Positions 7,935 through 16,216 are shown, numbered from the stretch's first letter. The stretch: DNA of 35,239 nucleotides from Aquincolibacterium sp041674705 (GCA_041674705.1 JBAYVF010000018.1:1-35239), one strand, 5' to 3'. Numbers and translations are program-made. Notes: generated from the letters alone by a model not told the origin.

Positions 7935-7954
7935 AGGGCCGTATGATAGCAAAA

Positions 7955-7980
7955 AACGCCCCTAATGAAAAGCGGGCGTT
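7955..7980 (-). terminator. Terminator after the spy gene
   Basis: On the minus strand AACGCCC pairs with GGGCGTT around a 12-base loop and is followed by a run of T (plus-strand A run at 7951-7956). It would end transcription coming from the sigma/anti-sigma/spy unit before it enters hrcA. Confidence 0.7.
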
Positions 7981-7990
7981 ATAAGTGCAG

Positions 7991-8094
7991 AAAAGCGTAC
8001 ATGGCACATAGTACTTGGTGAAAACTACCCCCACCTTCTTCCAAGATTGCTATATGCCATGTACTAAGTACTACCGACCGAAAACTACGCTTTT
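7991..8094. repeat. Nested inverted-repeat element, about 100 bp
   Basis: Outer arms AAAAGCGTA (7991-7999) and TACGCTTTT (8086-8094) are perfect complements. Next inside, GTACATGGCACATA (7998-8011) pairs with TATATGCCATGTAC (8051-8064) with one mismatch pair. The word GAAAACTAC is also repeated directly (about 8020-8028 and 8079-8087). The right outer arm includes the last codons and stop of the spy gene. The layout is that of a small non-coding palindromic element. Confidence 0.5.
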
Positions 8095-8573
8095 TTCGGT
8101 TCTTGGCCTTTTTTCTCACGGCCTTCGTGCTTCTTCTGCATCCATCCCTTATGTTCCGCCTGCATCTTCGCAAACTGCTCGGGCGTCAGGATCTGCTTCA
8201 TGGCGAAAACATCATCGATCATCTGGGAGAACATCTGTCCCTTGAGAGCGCTTACCTCGCCCACAAGTTCGTTCACATCGGCACGGGTCGTGCCCGGCTT
8301 TGAGATCGTCTCATGGAGCGCTTGCATTTTCGTCTTCAGCTCCTCGCGCACCGCTTTATTGGCTTCTTTTTTGGCTTCACGCTGTGCTTTCAGCTTCTCT
8401 TTCTGCTCCGAGGTCAGATTGAGCTCCTTCATGAACTCTTTCCCTTCCCCATGCTTATAGCCCTTGCCGCCTTCCGGGTTATCTCCCTTCGTCCCGGCAT
8501 AAGCCACCGGCCCCGCGGCCATTAACCCTACCACCGTCAAAACTGCCATGATCTTTGTTAATTTGTTTTTCAT
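8085..8573 (-). CDS. Spy/CpxP-like LTxxQ periplasmic protein
   Basis: The 162-residue product has a signal peptide (MKNKLTKIMAVLTVVGLMAAGPVAYA) and a highly charged helical mature part. Two LTxxQ-type motifs mark the Spy/CpxP/ZraP fold: LNLTSEQKEKL near residue 51 and ILTPEQFAKM near 133. Family knowledge: these dimers act as periplasmic chaperones or stress and metal sensors. AGGGAGGG stands eight bases before the start. It is the third gene after an ECF sigma factor and its anti-sigma factor, 56 bp from the latter, so it is probably both a target and a partner of that pair, as in Cnr/Cec-type units. The tail is Lys/Glu-rich with no Cys; His residues are sparse. Confidence 0.85.
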   Translation of the reverse strand: MKNKLTKIMAVLTVVGLMAAGPVAYAGTKGDNPEGGKGYKHGEGKEFMKELNLTSEQKEKLKAQREAKKEANKAVREELKTKMQALHETISKPGTTRADVNELVGEVSALKGQMFSQMIDDVFAMKQILTPEQFAKMQAEHKGWMQKKHEGREKKGQEPKKA

Positions 8574-8629
8574 CTTAAAACCCTCCCTTTTCTGTTAACT
8601 GAGACAACTCACATCCCGAAAAAGTTCCA

Positions 8630-9127
8630 CTACCCGCTTATTCCTTCAAGGACCGTCTCGTAGCTTTTAAAATCCCCGTTCAAAAGATCGGTATCCCCGG
8701 CTTTGAGGCCGCTCATGAAGGTCATTTGCTCGGAGAGATAACCATAAGCCGGGTCCGTGTAACTGGATGGCCACTTCGCGAGCACGACGACTCCCAGGAT
8801 CAAAGCCGTCACAAATGCCGCACGCATGACGGGCACGGGGATCGGAAATCTGGAAACAAAAATATCGACGAGTCTCCAAAATCCACCGTGAGAAGGCGCT
8901 TGTTCCGCTTCAATTTTCTCCTGGATCCTCTGCCAAACAACGCTCTCCGGCTCCAAGGTGCCGGCTTCCTTAAAAGGAACCACGGCGCTCTTTTGAACTG
9001 CCCCTAAAAATTCCAGGCAATCCGGGCACGCGGTTAAATGCTGCTGGACCTTGGCCGTCTCTTCCGGACCCAGTTCTTTGTCCACATATTCGGTGATGAG
9101 CCGATCCTGAACTTTTTTACATTTCAT
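8630..9127 (-). CDS. zf-HC2 anti-sigma factor, single membrane span
   Basis: The 165-residue protein starts with the zinc-binding anti-sigma domain: Cys at C3 and H30xxxC34xxC37 (HLTACPDC), which clamps ECF sigma factors. A membrane segment follows at about 107-126 (AAFVTALILGVVVLAKW), leaving a C-terminal periplasmic tail of about 40 residues. Its ATG lies inside the last codons of the sigma gene (11-bp overlap), a coupling typical of sigma/anti-sigma pairs. It should hold the sigma factor inactive at the membrane until an envelope signal is sensed, perhaps through the downstream Spy-like protein. The periplasmic tail shows no recognised sensor domain. Confidence 0.88.
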   Translation of the reverse strand: MKCKKVQDRLITEYVDKELGPEETAKVQQHLTACPDCLEFLGAVQKSAVVPFKEAGTLEPESVVWQRIQEKIEAEQAPSHGGFWRLVDIFVSRFPIPVPVMRAAFVTALILGVVVLAKWPSSYTDPAYGYLSEQMTFMSGLKAGDTDLLNGDFKSYETVLEGISG

Positions 9128-9680
9128 GGCCCGTTACCTCCTTTTTCCCGAGCACCATCAAGGTCTCGCGAGCTCTTTTGAGCCTCGAACGGACCGTATT
9201 GATGTTGATGCCAAGACTCGCTGCAATGCCCTGATAATCCAGCCCTTCGATCTCCCGGAGCACGATGCAAGCCCTCTGGTCCGGGTTTAATTGATCGAGC
9301 AGGATCTTTAGCTGATCCTTCGTTTCTCCGGCCTCGATGCCTTGGGCCGCATCGGGCTGTGTTACGGTCGCCGAATCCTCGAAAAGCTCTTCAACTTCGC
9401 GCGTCGTCACACGGCTTCTTTTTTTCGCGTGATTGAGAGCGGTATTCACCGCGATCCGGTAGAGCCAGGTCTTAAACGACGCCTCAAACTTGAACGAGCC
9501 GAGACTTTTATGAAGCCTGAGGAACACGTCCTGCGTCACTTCCTCAGCATCGTGTTTCGTGTTCACGACGCGATAAGCCAGGGTATAAACATATCCGGCG
9601 GCCCTTTGATAGATCTCCCGAAAAGCCCCCATGTCTCCTTGCCCCGCCCTCGCGATCATTTCCCGCTCAATCTCTTGCAT
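9117..9680 (-). CDS. ECF RNA polymerase sigma factor (RpoE-like)
   Basis: A 187-residue sigma-70 family protein with region 2 (FREIYQRAAGYVYTLAYRV, HDAEEVTQDVFLRLHKSL, FKTWLYRIAVNTALNHAKK) and region 4 (LNPDQRACIVLREIEGLDY, INTVRSRLKRARETL). It directs polymerase to stress promoters. ATG 9680 was chosen because AGGA precedes it and because MQEIEREMIARA is a normal ECF start; an in-frame start further upstream at 9803 would cover control sequences. It is the first gene of the sigma/anti-sigma/Spy unit. A poorly supported ECF-type promoter (GGAGTT, 15 bases, GTCTTC on the minus strand, 9754-9780) may give autoregulation. Confidence 0.92.
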   Translation of the reverse strand: MQEIEREMIARAGQGDMGAFREIYQRAAGYVYTLAYRVVNTKHDAEEVTQDVFLRLHKSLGSFKFEASFKTWLYRIAVNTALNHAKKRSRVTTREVEELFEDSATVTQPDAAQGIEAGETKDQLKILLDQLNPDQRACIVLREIEGLDYQGIAASLGININTVRSRLKRARETLMVLGKKEVTGHEM

Positions 9681-9933
9681 AGTCCTAATCCTTATTAATT
9701 TCCGCTTTGGGGAAATTAGGGCAATCCTTGTCGGCCATAAAAGAAATGAAATGGAAGACAAGGATAATCTCTTTAACTCCAGGCTCAACGACTTAGACCC
9801 CAATCCCTGCGATTTAGTTCCCCTTGTAGTAAAATTAGACCGATTTTCGTCTATTCTAGGCTAAATTATTTTTTCCCCTCACTTTTTTTCACATGATAGA
9901 CTTTGTTGCTTTTTTGATAGGGGATGGACCTGT
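9681..9933. promoter_or_regulatory. Divergent control region with inverted repeats
   Basis: The spacer between the sigma gene and the plus-strand secreted toroid protein holds two inverted repeats: TAATTTCC/GGAAATTA (9696-9703 and 9711-9718) and ATCCTTGTC/GACAAGGAT (9724-9732 and 9757-9765). They lie where the leader or promoter of the sigma gene should be. No gene is seen. The plus-strand gene has AGGGGATGG before its start. Confidence 0.45.
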
Positions 9934-12714
9934 ATGAACTTAGAACATCTAAAAAAAACGATTTGTGCCTGCACCACTGCCCTCTTGCTGCTTTGCCCGC
10001 CCCCCGGCATGACCGCCACGAGTGACGGAACAGTCACGCCGGTCCCGCAAGAGATCCCCATTCCCGAACCCCAGAAGCCGTCTCCCCCCGAAGCCCTTCC
10101 CGAAAAAAAACAGGAACCGGTTTATTACAAACCCGGCTCCCTGTTCGTCCGGGGACCTTTGCCCCCCGACATGATCCGGGCCCCCCGTGAAATATCCCCG
10201 AGAGAAACCCTTTATATTGTTTCCGAACCGGATTTTTACGCCCTCAGTCAAACCTTGCCTCTTTCGGATGCCGCGCGGCTTTTTTTAGAAGAAACGCTCA
10301 TCCCCAACGAATCGGTTTATTTTCTGCCCGGGACCGGCATGGATGCCAAGACCGGCATGCCCTTCGACCACATCCGGATTCGATTAAAGGAAAATCTCTT
10401 GAGCGAGGTCGGAAATTACACCGCCGCCTCCAAGCTATCTTTGATGATCCCTTTTTTGCTAAAAATAATACAGAAAAATCCTTATTACCGGCAAGTAAAG
10501 CTCACGTCTGAAGAAGCCGCCGAAAAACTGCGGCAGACTTTAAGGACCCTCCTGGCCTACAACCAAAAATATCCGGATTACGGAGGATTTCTCCCCTGGG
10601 TCGATATTCGCCCGAATGGAACGATCGCGCCCGCCTCCACAAAGGTGCCCTCGCTCGATAACGGGCAACTGACCTGGGCTCTGGCGGCGGTCGTGGCCGC
10701 GCTCGAAGACTCCTCAGATCCCGAGCTTCGCAAGATCTCCAGCATGGCGCAAGCCATTCTGCATAGCCAGAATTACCGGAAATTTTACGACGAAAAATTA
10801 AAACTTTTGCATGGCACGATCCAATTTGATACCGAAACACGCACCTGGAGCGGAGACACGACTTACTATCTGAATGATATGTTCGAGGGAACCCTCGCCG
10901 TACTGTGGGGAGTCTTGAACGGCCAGATCCCCGAAGAAGCCTGGGACAACCTCGCCATCCCCACTATTGAATACATCACCGAGCATGAGGAAAAGATCAC
11001 CACCCTCGCGGGATTCCGGGCTTCGTTTCACGAGCATTGGGCCCTGGCCTATCTCCCGGTCATGAGTTCCGCCCTCGCGCCTCTCTATCAGAACTATCTT
11101 TACGCCCAGGCCGACCACGCCCGCCGAAATCATTTGCCGGGATTCCTCAGCACGGCGTATGACCCCAAGGGGATCTACCGCCAGATGGGGATCCCCTCCA
11201 TCGCGTACAATCCGGTCGATCGAAGCGACGTGGCGGTCCTTTTTGCAACCGCCATGGCGATGCTGATCTCTCCGACGGTGGGTGTCTCCTGGCTCATTAA
11301 GCTTTATTCCTTTCACAATTTCATCACTCCCTACGGCGGATATGAATCTGTGGGGCGGGACGGCTATGCGGATATCTTCACCGCCGACGCGAAAGGCATG
11401 ACGCTTCTCGCCGCAAGCGGAGGTGTCGTGGATGAGATCAATAAATACCTCAATGAGCGCACGGTCCCCAAAACCAGCATCCCGATGAATGTGAAACTCA
11501 TTGAACTCCTGCATGCAAAATACAAACAAATGATGGCCGCACGGGATAATCGGCCGATCTTTTTTCCTTCGAAACCCTTCCCCGCCCCCCCGGAGGATCC
11601 GATCTCCGTCAAGCCTCAAAAACCTCCCGATGCGGGCGAGGTTTTTGATGTAATGGCTCACTTGCAACCGGGCCATTTGCACGGAAAGAATGTCCGCTCC
11701 ATCGGCCAAAAAACTCTCGAGCAGGATATTTTCCCCGGCCAGCCCATCCAGTTCGAATTCGACATTCCTTCTTACTACGCCTATTTTGATCAGTGGGCTT
11801 TCCGCGGCACCTACGTCGATAAAGCCGTCCGTATCGCCGATATGCGTTATGTTACCCTGACCGTGCCGACTCTGAATCCCCCGGGCATGTTCGAGCTCGA
11901 GATCAAAAGCGACGATATCACCCTAGCAACCGTGATCGTCAATACCACCAAGCCGGGCAGGATCTCCGCGGACGGAAATTGGAAAACTCTCGTGGAGAGG
12001 ATCGCACCGATCCCGGAATCGGATGACAAGCCGTTCAATTATATTTCGGTCGCGATCCATGACCCGCGCTACCTCCTCGGAGAATTCACCCGAGGCGGAC
12101 GCGAAGGAACGATCGCCCTCAAAGAGATCACCTTGTATAAAAAGTTCCCCTTCACGGATATACCGGAACCTCCGTTTGAGAACTCACCGCAGGACAATAC
12201 AGAACTGGAATTGATACGCTACTGGCGCTTGAGCCACGGAGACCTGCCATTTCAAAGAGACGGCTCGCGGGGCACCTACCATTTTTCAAGCGGACTGGGA
12301 TGGCGGGGCGGGTATATTCCTTATACCAACTTGTCGAAGTTTCGTTATCTTTACATCAAAGTTCGCAACGTCTCGGAGAAAGGTTGCGCCTGTTTTTATG
12401 TCGAGCTGAAGCATGAATCCGACCAACTGCTGGGAGAGAAAATACCGATCCACATCCCTGCGGACCCAAAGTGGCGCATCTACGAGATCCCCATTCCGCC
12501 GCACATCCGCTACACCTTCAATTATATTGCTATCTCGGACCCTTTCGCGAATTTCGAATTGGGTTCACTTTTGCTCTCACCCACCGAGATCACGGGAGAT
12601 TACGGTGCTCTCGAAAAAGTCGCGTACTCGCCTCGGGAGCATAAACCGCTTGAGTGCACCTATCGCCCTTGTCCCGCGGTCGTCGCCGACCGTGAGTCTC
12701 AGGGCCTGCCCTGA
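9934..12714 (+). CDS. Large secreted alpha/alpha-toroid (glycoamylase-like) protein
   Basis: The 926-residue product has a signal peptide (to about residue 28) and a Pro-rich linker (35-70). Residues about 150-510 read like an (alpha/alpha)6 barrel of the glycoamylase type (PF10091-like): DYGGFLPWV (215-223), VPSLDNGQLTWALAA (238-252), NDMFEGTLAVLWGVL (314-328), SFHEHWALAYLPV near 365-376, PGFLSTAYDPKGIYRQMGIP (402-421) and FITPYGGYESVGRDGYAD (463-480). Acidic residues in these blocks could be catalytic, but no family assignment is certain. Two similar beta-domains follow (about 600-740 and 760-885), each of them ending FNYI(S/A) then (A)I.DP, likely carbohydrate-binding. So this is probably an exported glycan-active or glycan-binding protein. 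It is transcribed alone and divergently from the sigma unit. The start has AGGGGATGG upstream. Confidence 0.72.
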   Translation: MNLEHLKKTICACTTALLLLCPPPGMTATSDGTVTPVPQEIPIPEPQKPSPPEALPEKKQEPVYYKPGSLFVRGPLPPDMIRAPREISPRETLYIVSEPDFYALSQTLPLSDAARLFLEETLIPNESVYFLPGTGMDAKTGMPFDHIRIRLKENLLSEVGNYTAASKLSLMIPFLLKIIQKNPYYRQVKLTSEEAAEKLRQTLRTLLAYNQKYPDYGGFLPWVDIRPNGTIAPASTKVPSLDNGQLTWALAAVVAALEDSSDPELRKISSMAQAILHSQNYRKFYDEKLKLLHGTIQFDTETRTWSGDTTYYLNDMFEGTLAVLWGVLNGQIPEEAWDNLAIPTIEYITEHEEKITTLAGFRASFHEHWALAYLPVMSSALAPLYQNYLYAQADHARRNHLPGFLSTAYDPKGIYRQMGIPSIAYNPVDRSDVAVLFATAMAMLISPTVGVSWLIKLYSFHNFITPYGGYESVGRDGYADIFTADAKGMTLLAASGGVVDEINKYLNERTVPKTSIPMNVKLIELLHAKYKQMMAARDNRPIFFPSKPFPAPPEDPISVKPQKPPDAGEVFDVMAHLQPGHLHGKNVRSIGQKTLEQDIFPGQPIQFEFDIPSYYAYFDQWAFRGTYVDKAVRIADMRYVTLTVPTLNPPGMFELEIKSDDITLATVIVNTTKPGRISADGNWKTLVERIAPIPESDDKPFNYISVAIHDPRYLLGEFTRGGREGTIALKEITLYKKFPFTDIPEPPFENSPQDNTELELIRYWRLSHGDLPFQRDGSRGTYHFSSGLGWRGGYIPYTNLSKFRYLYIKVRNVSEKGCACFYVELKHESDQLLGEKIPIHIPADPKWRIYEIPIPPHIRYTFNYIAISDPFANFELGSLLLSPTEITGDYGALEKVAYSPREHKPLECTYRPCPAVVADRESQGLP

Positions 12715-12790
12715 CAATTATTTCCTTTTCCTAAATGGTTGTCAGGGCAGGTCCTGATAACCTTTATATCTTAATGGAGATCAGGACCTG
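12706..12790. terminator. Two tandem hairpins between convergent genes
   Basis: The first stem pairs 12706-12717 (CTGCCCTGACAA) with 12739-12750; the second pairs 12748-12758 (CAGGTCCTGAT) with 12780-12790. The inner arms share three bases. The stop codon of the toroid gene (12712-12714) lies in the outer arm of the first stem, and the stop of the membrane-protein gene (12783-12781) in the outer arm of the second. No long T run follows, so termination strength is uncertain. Confidence 0.6.
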
Positions 12791-13185
12791 TAGATCCACC
12801 CGGCCACGATACCGCCGACGATACATTCCACCCAACCGCCCAGGAACCACGCGACAGGGATCACAACGGGAAGCGGCATGACGGCATAGCACATCATGTT
12901 GGTGGCCCCGAACACCAAAAGCCCGGCCAGGATCCCGAAACGAAACCCTTGCCCAAGCCCCGGCTTGTTTTTTTCATAACCCTTGGCGAAGATCCAGACA
13001 AAGAACAAGGCAAATACCGGATACCCCGCCCAGATCAGCCAAAAAAGATTTTTCATTTCCGCTTCAGAACGCCAAAGATGCATCGTCTGCTTGTAGGCAT
13101 CCATCAGGATCACGCAGTGAAGGACCATATCGATTGCCACGATCACGGCCGTAACCGCAAGCACCGCTCCAAGAAAACGTTTCAT
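12781..13185 (-). CDS. Small four-span membrane protein, unknown
   Basis: The 134-residue product has about four membrane helices: residues 4-24 (LGAVLAVTAVIVAIDMVLH), 46-66 (LFWLIWAGYPVFALFFVWIF), 78-100 and 105-130 (VVIPVAWFLGGWVECIVGGI). ATG 13185 is chosen because AAGGAGG lies seven bases before it; the frame stays open to 13203. I do not recognise the family by name. It lies about 80 bp after the terminator at 13208-13240 that closes the preceding secreted-protein gene, so it probably has its own promoter. Confidence 0.65.
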   Translation of the reverse strand: MKRFLGAVLAVTAVIVAIDMVLHCVILMDAYKQTMHLWRSEAEMKNLFWLIWAGYPVFALFFVWIFAKGYEKNKPGLGQGFRFGILAGLLVFGATNMMCYAVMPLPVVIPVAWFLGGWVECIVGGIVAGWIYRS

Positions 13186-13207
13186 TTTTTCCTCCTTTTC
13201 CATAAAA

Positions 13208-13240
13208 AAAACGGCCGGATCGTTGAGACCCGGCCGTTTT
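13208..13240. terminator. Strong bidirectional terminator
   Basis: AAAACGGCCGG (13208-13218) pairs perfectly with CCGGCCGTTTT (13230-13240). On the minus strand it is followed by a run of at least seven T, placed 28 bp after the stop of the 90-aa secreted protein. Confidence 0.9.
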
Positions 13241-13268
13241 CATACATTCATCTTAAAAACTCGCTTTG

Positions 13269-13541
13269 TTAGAACCCGAGTTTCTTTTTCATATCCTTGC
13301 CGGCCTTTTGGGCAGCCTTACCCGCTTTATCGGCTTCCCGCTTGGTGCAAGCGGCAACCCGATCCGCCTTATTCTTGATCAGGGTCTGGTTTTTTTCCAT
13401 ATCCTTCTTGCCGATCGTCGTCGCCCAATCCCACGCCCGATCGAACTGATTATCTTTTGAGCAATCCACAGCATAAGCAACCGCCGAAACGCCGCCCACC
13501 ATAAGAGCGAAAGCAAAGAACGCGATCACGAGTTTGCGCAT
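13269..13541 (-). CDS. Small secreted Lys-rich protein
   Basis: A 90-residue product with a clear signal peptide (MRKLVIAFFAFALMVGGVSAVAYA) and a mature part of about 66 residues rich in Lys and Asp. The mature chain has two Cys (in VDCSKD and AACTKR) that could form one disulfide and a basic helical tail (READKAGKAAQKAGKDMKKK). AAAGGGA lies upstream of ATG 13541. The family is not recognised. A signal peptide, a disulfide pair and its own strong terminator support a real periplasmic protein; no role can be assigned. Confidence 0.65.
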   Translation of the reverse strand: MRKLVIAFFAFALMVGGVSAVAYAVDCSKDNQFDRAWDWATTIGKKDMEKNQTLIKNKADRVAACTKREADKAGKAAQKAGKDMKKKLGF

Positions 13542-13639
13542 GATATTGTCCCTTTCGTTGGTTAAACCCCTCTTCGGAATCCACTGTTATTATAATCCAA
13601 AATCAAGCCCTGACAACTTTCAACTGTACCGGATACCTT

Positions 13640-15127
13640 TTAACTTTCCGGCCTTGTCCCCGCTTCCGCGGCACGGGCGATCTTCGAAAGCATACCTCCA
13701 AAAACATAGGCGTGCAGCGGCAGGAGCCAATACCAGTAAAGAAGCCCCAAAAGTCCTTTAGGAATAAAACGGGCGCGCTGATAGAGCGTACAGGACTGAG
13801 GATCTTTCAAGTTTCCTTCAATCCGGAATTCCAGGGTCGCACGTCCCGGCAATTTCATCTCCGCGATCAAAAACAAATGGCTTCCTTCCGTGACACGGCC
13901 CACGCGCCAAAAATCCAGCGCGTCCCCGACCCGGATCTCCTGGACACTTCTCCGGCCACGCCTTAATCCGGCACCCCCGACCAACCGGTCCAGAAAACCC
14001 CGGAACTTCCAGAGCCGGTCTGCGTGATACCAGCCGGTCGTCCCGCCGATCTTCTTGATCGTATTCCAGACGTTCTTGGAAGGCGCCCGAACCTTCACGC
14101 TTCGTTGATCTTCAAAAACCGTCCCGCCCGCCCACTGAGGATCCCCCGGATAAAGCATCTCAACCGGCGGGATCTTTCCCGCATCACTCCAGTGGGTCTT
14201 TACCGCATCTTCCTCGATCCTTTGAAGGGCAAGGCGTATCGCGGTACGGCAATCCAGAAGTTCCTGCGGCAATAGTTCCCGGATCCGGAGATCCTGACAA
14301 ATGACGGGATTGCGAAGTCCTTCAGCCAACGCGCGCGCCATCGAAGCGGGCACCGGCGTCACAAAATGGATCCAATAAGAACTGAGACGGGTCGTAAGGA
14401 ACGGGATCGCGATAAGACGACGCTTGGGAAGGCCGGCTTCTTTGGCGTAGAGTTCCATCAATTGCCGGTAATTGACCACGTCCGGCCCGCCGATATCGTA
14501 GGTTTGGCCGGCCGTCGCGGGACATTCAAGACAACCGACGAGATAATGCAGGACATTGCGGATCGCGATCGGCTGGCTCGGGGTCTCCAGCCATTTCGGG
14601 ATCACCATCACGGGCAAACGATCCACGAGATAACGCACAATTTCAAAGGACGTGCTCCCGGAACCGATGATCATGGCTGCCCGTAACACCGTCACCGGAA
14701 CTTTTCCCGCCTTGAGCACCGCTGCCACTTCCGCGCGGGATCTCAAATGATGGCTCAGATCCGACCCGGCATCCCCAAGCCCGCCAAGATAAATGATGCG
14801 CTCAAGACCCGCTTCTTCCGCCGCCCGGACCATATTCGCCGCGGCCTTCCGGTCCGCATCCTCAAAATTTTTGGGACGCGACAACATGGAATGAACCAGA
14901 TAATACGCGATCTGGCAGCCGGCCACGGCCGCCCGGAGAGAATCAGGATCCAGAAGATCTGCGGCGACAAGCTCCACGTTGGGAAGCGTGGCCCAAGGAC
15001 GGCTTTTCAATTTTTCAAGCGAACGGGCGACGGCACGGACACGGTAGCCCCGTTCGAGCAGAAGCGGGATCAACCGTCCGCCGACATAACCCGTCCCGCC
15101 TGTCACCAGAATGGTTTTTGATTTCAT
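13640..15127 (-). CDS. Atypical SDR (NAD(P)H-binding) protein fused to DUF2867
   Basis: The 495-residue product joins two domains. Residues 5-300 are an atypical short-chain dehydrogenase: the nucleotide motif VTGGTGYVGGRL at the N-terminus, AADLLDPDSL, and a YLVHSM segment near 85 in place of the catalytic YxxxK, as in NmrA/complex-I-assembly-like proteins. Residues about 330-490 match DUF2867 (GTTGWYHADRLWKFRGFLDRL; GDALDFWRVG; LPGRATLEFRIEG), a pairing known for YwnB/YbjT-like proteins. ATG 15127 is used; the in-frame codon at 15139 is TTG. It follows murB by 21 bp on the same strand. Substrate and reaction are unknown; no membrane anchor except a hydrophobic stretch near 455-475. Confidence 0.85.
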   Translation of the reverse strand: MKSKTILVTGGTGYVGGRLIPLLLERGYRVRAVARSLEKLKSRPWATLPNVELVAADLLDPDSLRAAVAGCQIAYYLVHSMLSRPKNFEDADRKAAANMVRAAEEAGLERIIYLGGLGDAGSDLSHHLRSRAEVAAVLKAGKVPVTVLRAAMIIGSGSTSFEIVRYLVDRLPVMVIPKWLETPSQPIAIRNVLHYLVGCLECPATAGQTYDIGGPDVVNYRQLMELYAKEAGLPKRRLIAIPFLTTRLSSYWIHFVTPVPASMARALAEGLRNPVICQDLRIRELLPQELLDCRTAIRLALQRIEEDAVKTHWSDAGKIPPVEMLYPGDPQWAGGTVFEDQRSVKVRAPSKNVWNTIKKIGGTTGWYHADRLWKFRGFLDRLVGGAGLRRGRRSVQEIRVGDALDFWRVGRVTEGSHLFLIAEMKLPGRATLEFRIEGNLKDPQSCTLYQRARFIPKGLLGLLYWYWLLPLHAYVFGGMLSKIARAAEAGTRPES

Positions 15128-15148
15128 GAAAATATGCAAAGCCCCGGA

Positions 15149-16183
15149 TTAAACAATATTTACTTCAGGCGATAGCTCGATCCCGAATGTTTCTTTGACG
15201 GACCGGGTAATAGCGTTCGAAAGATCGAGGATCTCCTGGCCGGTCGCGCCCCCATAATTGACAAGCACGAGCGCCTGCATTTTGTGAGAACCCGTACGGC
15301 CCACTTTTTTCCCTTTCCACCCGCATTGTTCGATCAACCAGCCCGCCGGGATCTTCACCGTCCCGTCCGGCTGCGGGTAATGCGGCATCTTAGGGTGCTC
15401 TGCGGCGAGTAATTTGAATTGAGTATGAGGAATGGAAGGATTTTTGAAAAAACTTCCGGCATTCCCAATTTCCTTCGGGTCCGGAAGTTTGGCGCGCCGG
15501 ATCTGACAGACCGCGTCACTCACCGCCTTCAAGGAAAGATCGTGAATTTTCATTTCCTCCAGGGTGCGGCGCAACTCCCCGTATTCGGTCCGGAAGTGAT
15601 AATGGGCCGCCGGCGCTGAAAGTTTTGTAAGCTTGAAAGAGACCGAGGTGATGAGGAACTGCCCCTGAAGTTTATGTTTAAAAACGCTGTCCCGGTACCC
15701 AAAGGCGCAGTCCCTGGCACGGAATTTCACGGGAGTGAGTGAACGGATCTCGAGCGCTTCCAGTTCATGGAATGTATCTTTAAGCTCCGCGCCGTAGGCC
15801 CCGATATTCTGCAGGGGCGCAGCTCCCGTAAGACCCGGGATCAGAGAGAGATTCTCAAGCCCGCCATAATTTTTCTCAATGCACCCCATCACCAGATCGT
15901 GCCAGCGCTCTCCGGCTCCGGCCTTCACGATCACCTCCGTCGCTGTTTCGTTCGCCACCGAAACGCCGGGGATCGCATTCTTCACAACCCACCCGTAAAA
16001 ATCTTTTGTCAGAAGGATATTGCTGCCACCGCCCAGGATGAGCTTTTTTTCTCGGGGAAACCGTTTGTCGCCGGCAAGCTCTTGAAATTCCTCGATCGAA
16101 TGGATCTCAGCAAAATATTTCGCCGCAGCCTCAAGACCCAACGTGTTGAGCGATTTGAGGGAATAGTTCTGCTCGATTTTCAT
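15149..16183 (-). CDS. murB: UDP-N-acetylenolpyruvoylglucosamine reductase
   Basis: MurB reduces UDP-GlcNAc-enolpyruvate with NADPH to make UDP-MurNAc for peptidoglycan. The 344-residue length, the insert with YRDSVFK and the order of motifs match type I (E. coli-like) MurB: FAD-binding ILGGGSNILL, GLENLSLIPGLTGAAPLQNIGAYG, catalytic Ser in GNAGSFFKNP, and the Glu in LSPEVNIV at the end. ATG 16183 has CCAGG upstream; the 16198 start has no ribosome site. Unlike many bacteria, murB is not next to murC or ddl here; it sits after a two-component unit and before an SDR gene. Confidence 0.95.
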   Translation of the reverse strand: MKIEQNYSLKSLNTLGLEAAAKYFAEIHSIEEFQELAGDKRFPREKKLILGGGSNILLTKDFYGWVVKNAIPGVSVANETATEVIVKAGAGERWHDLVMGCIEKNYGGLENLSLIPGLTGAAPLQNIGAYGAELKDTFHELEALEIRSLTPVKFRARDCAFGYRDSVFKHKLQGQFLITSVSFKLTKLSAPAAHYHFRTEYGELRRTLEEMKIHDLSLKAVSDAVCQIRRAKLPDPKEIGNAGSFFKNPSIPHTQFKLLAAEHPKMPHYPQPDGTVKIPAGWLIEQCGWKGKKVGRTGSHKMQALVLVNYGGATGQEILDLSNAITRSVKETFGIELSPEVNIV

Positions 16184-16216
16184 GAGCCTGGCTTTCATTG
16201 AATTTCACGGATGAGG

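Noticed and set aside
10798..11709. Minus-strand 303-codon open frame
   Set aside because: Antisense to the secreted toroid protein; composition is that of a shadow frame (rich in Arg, His, Gly).
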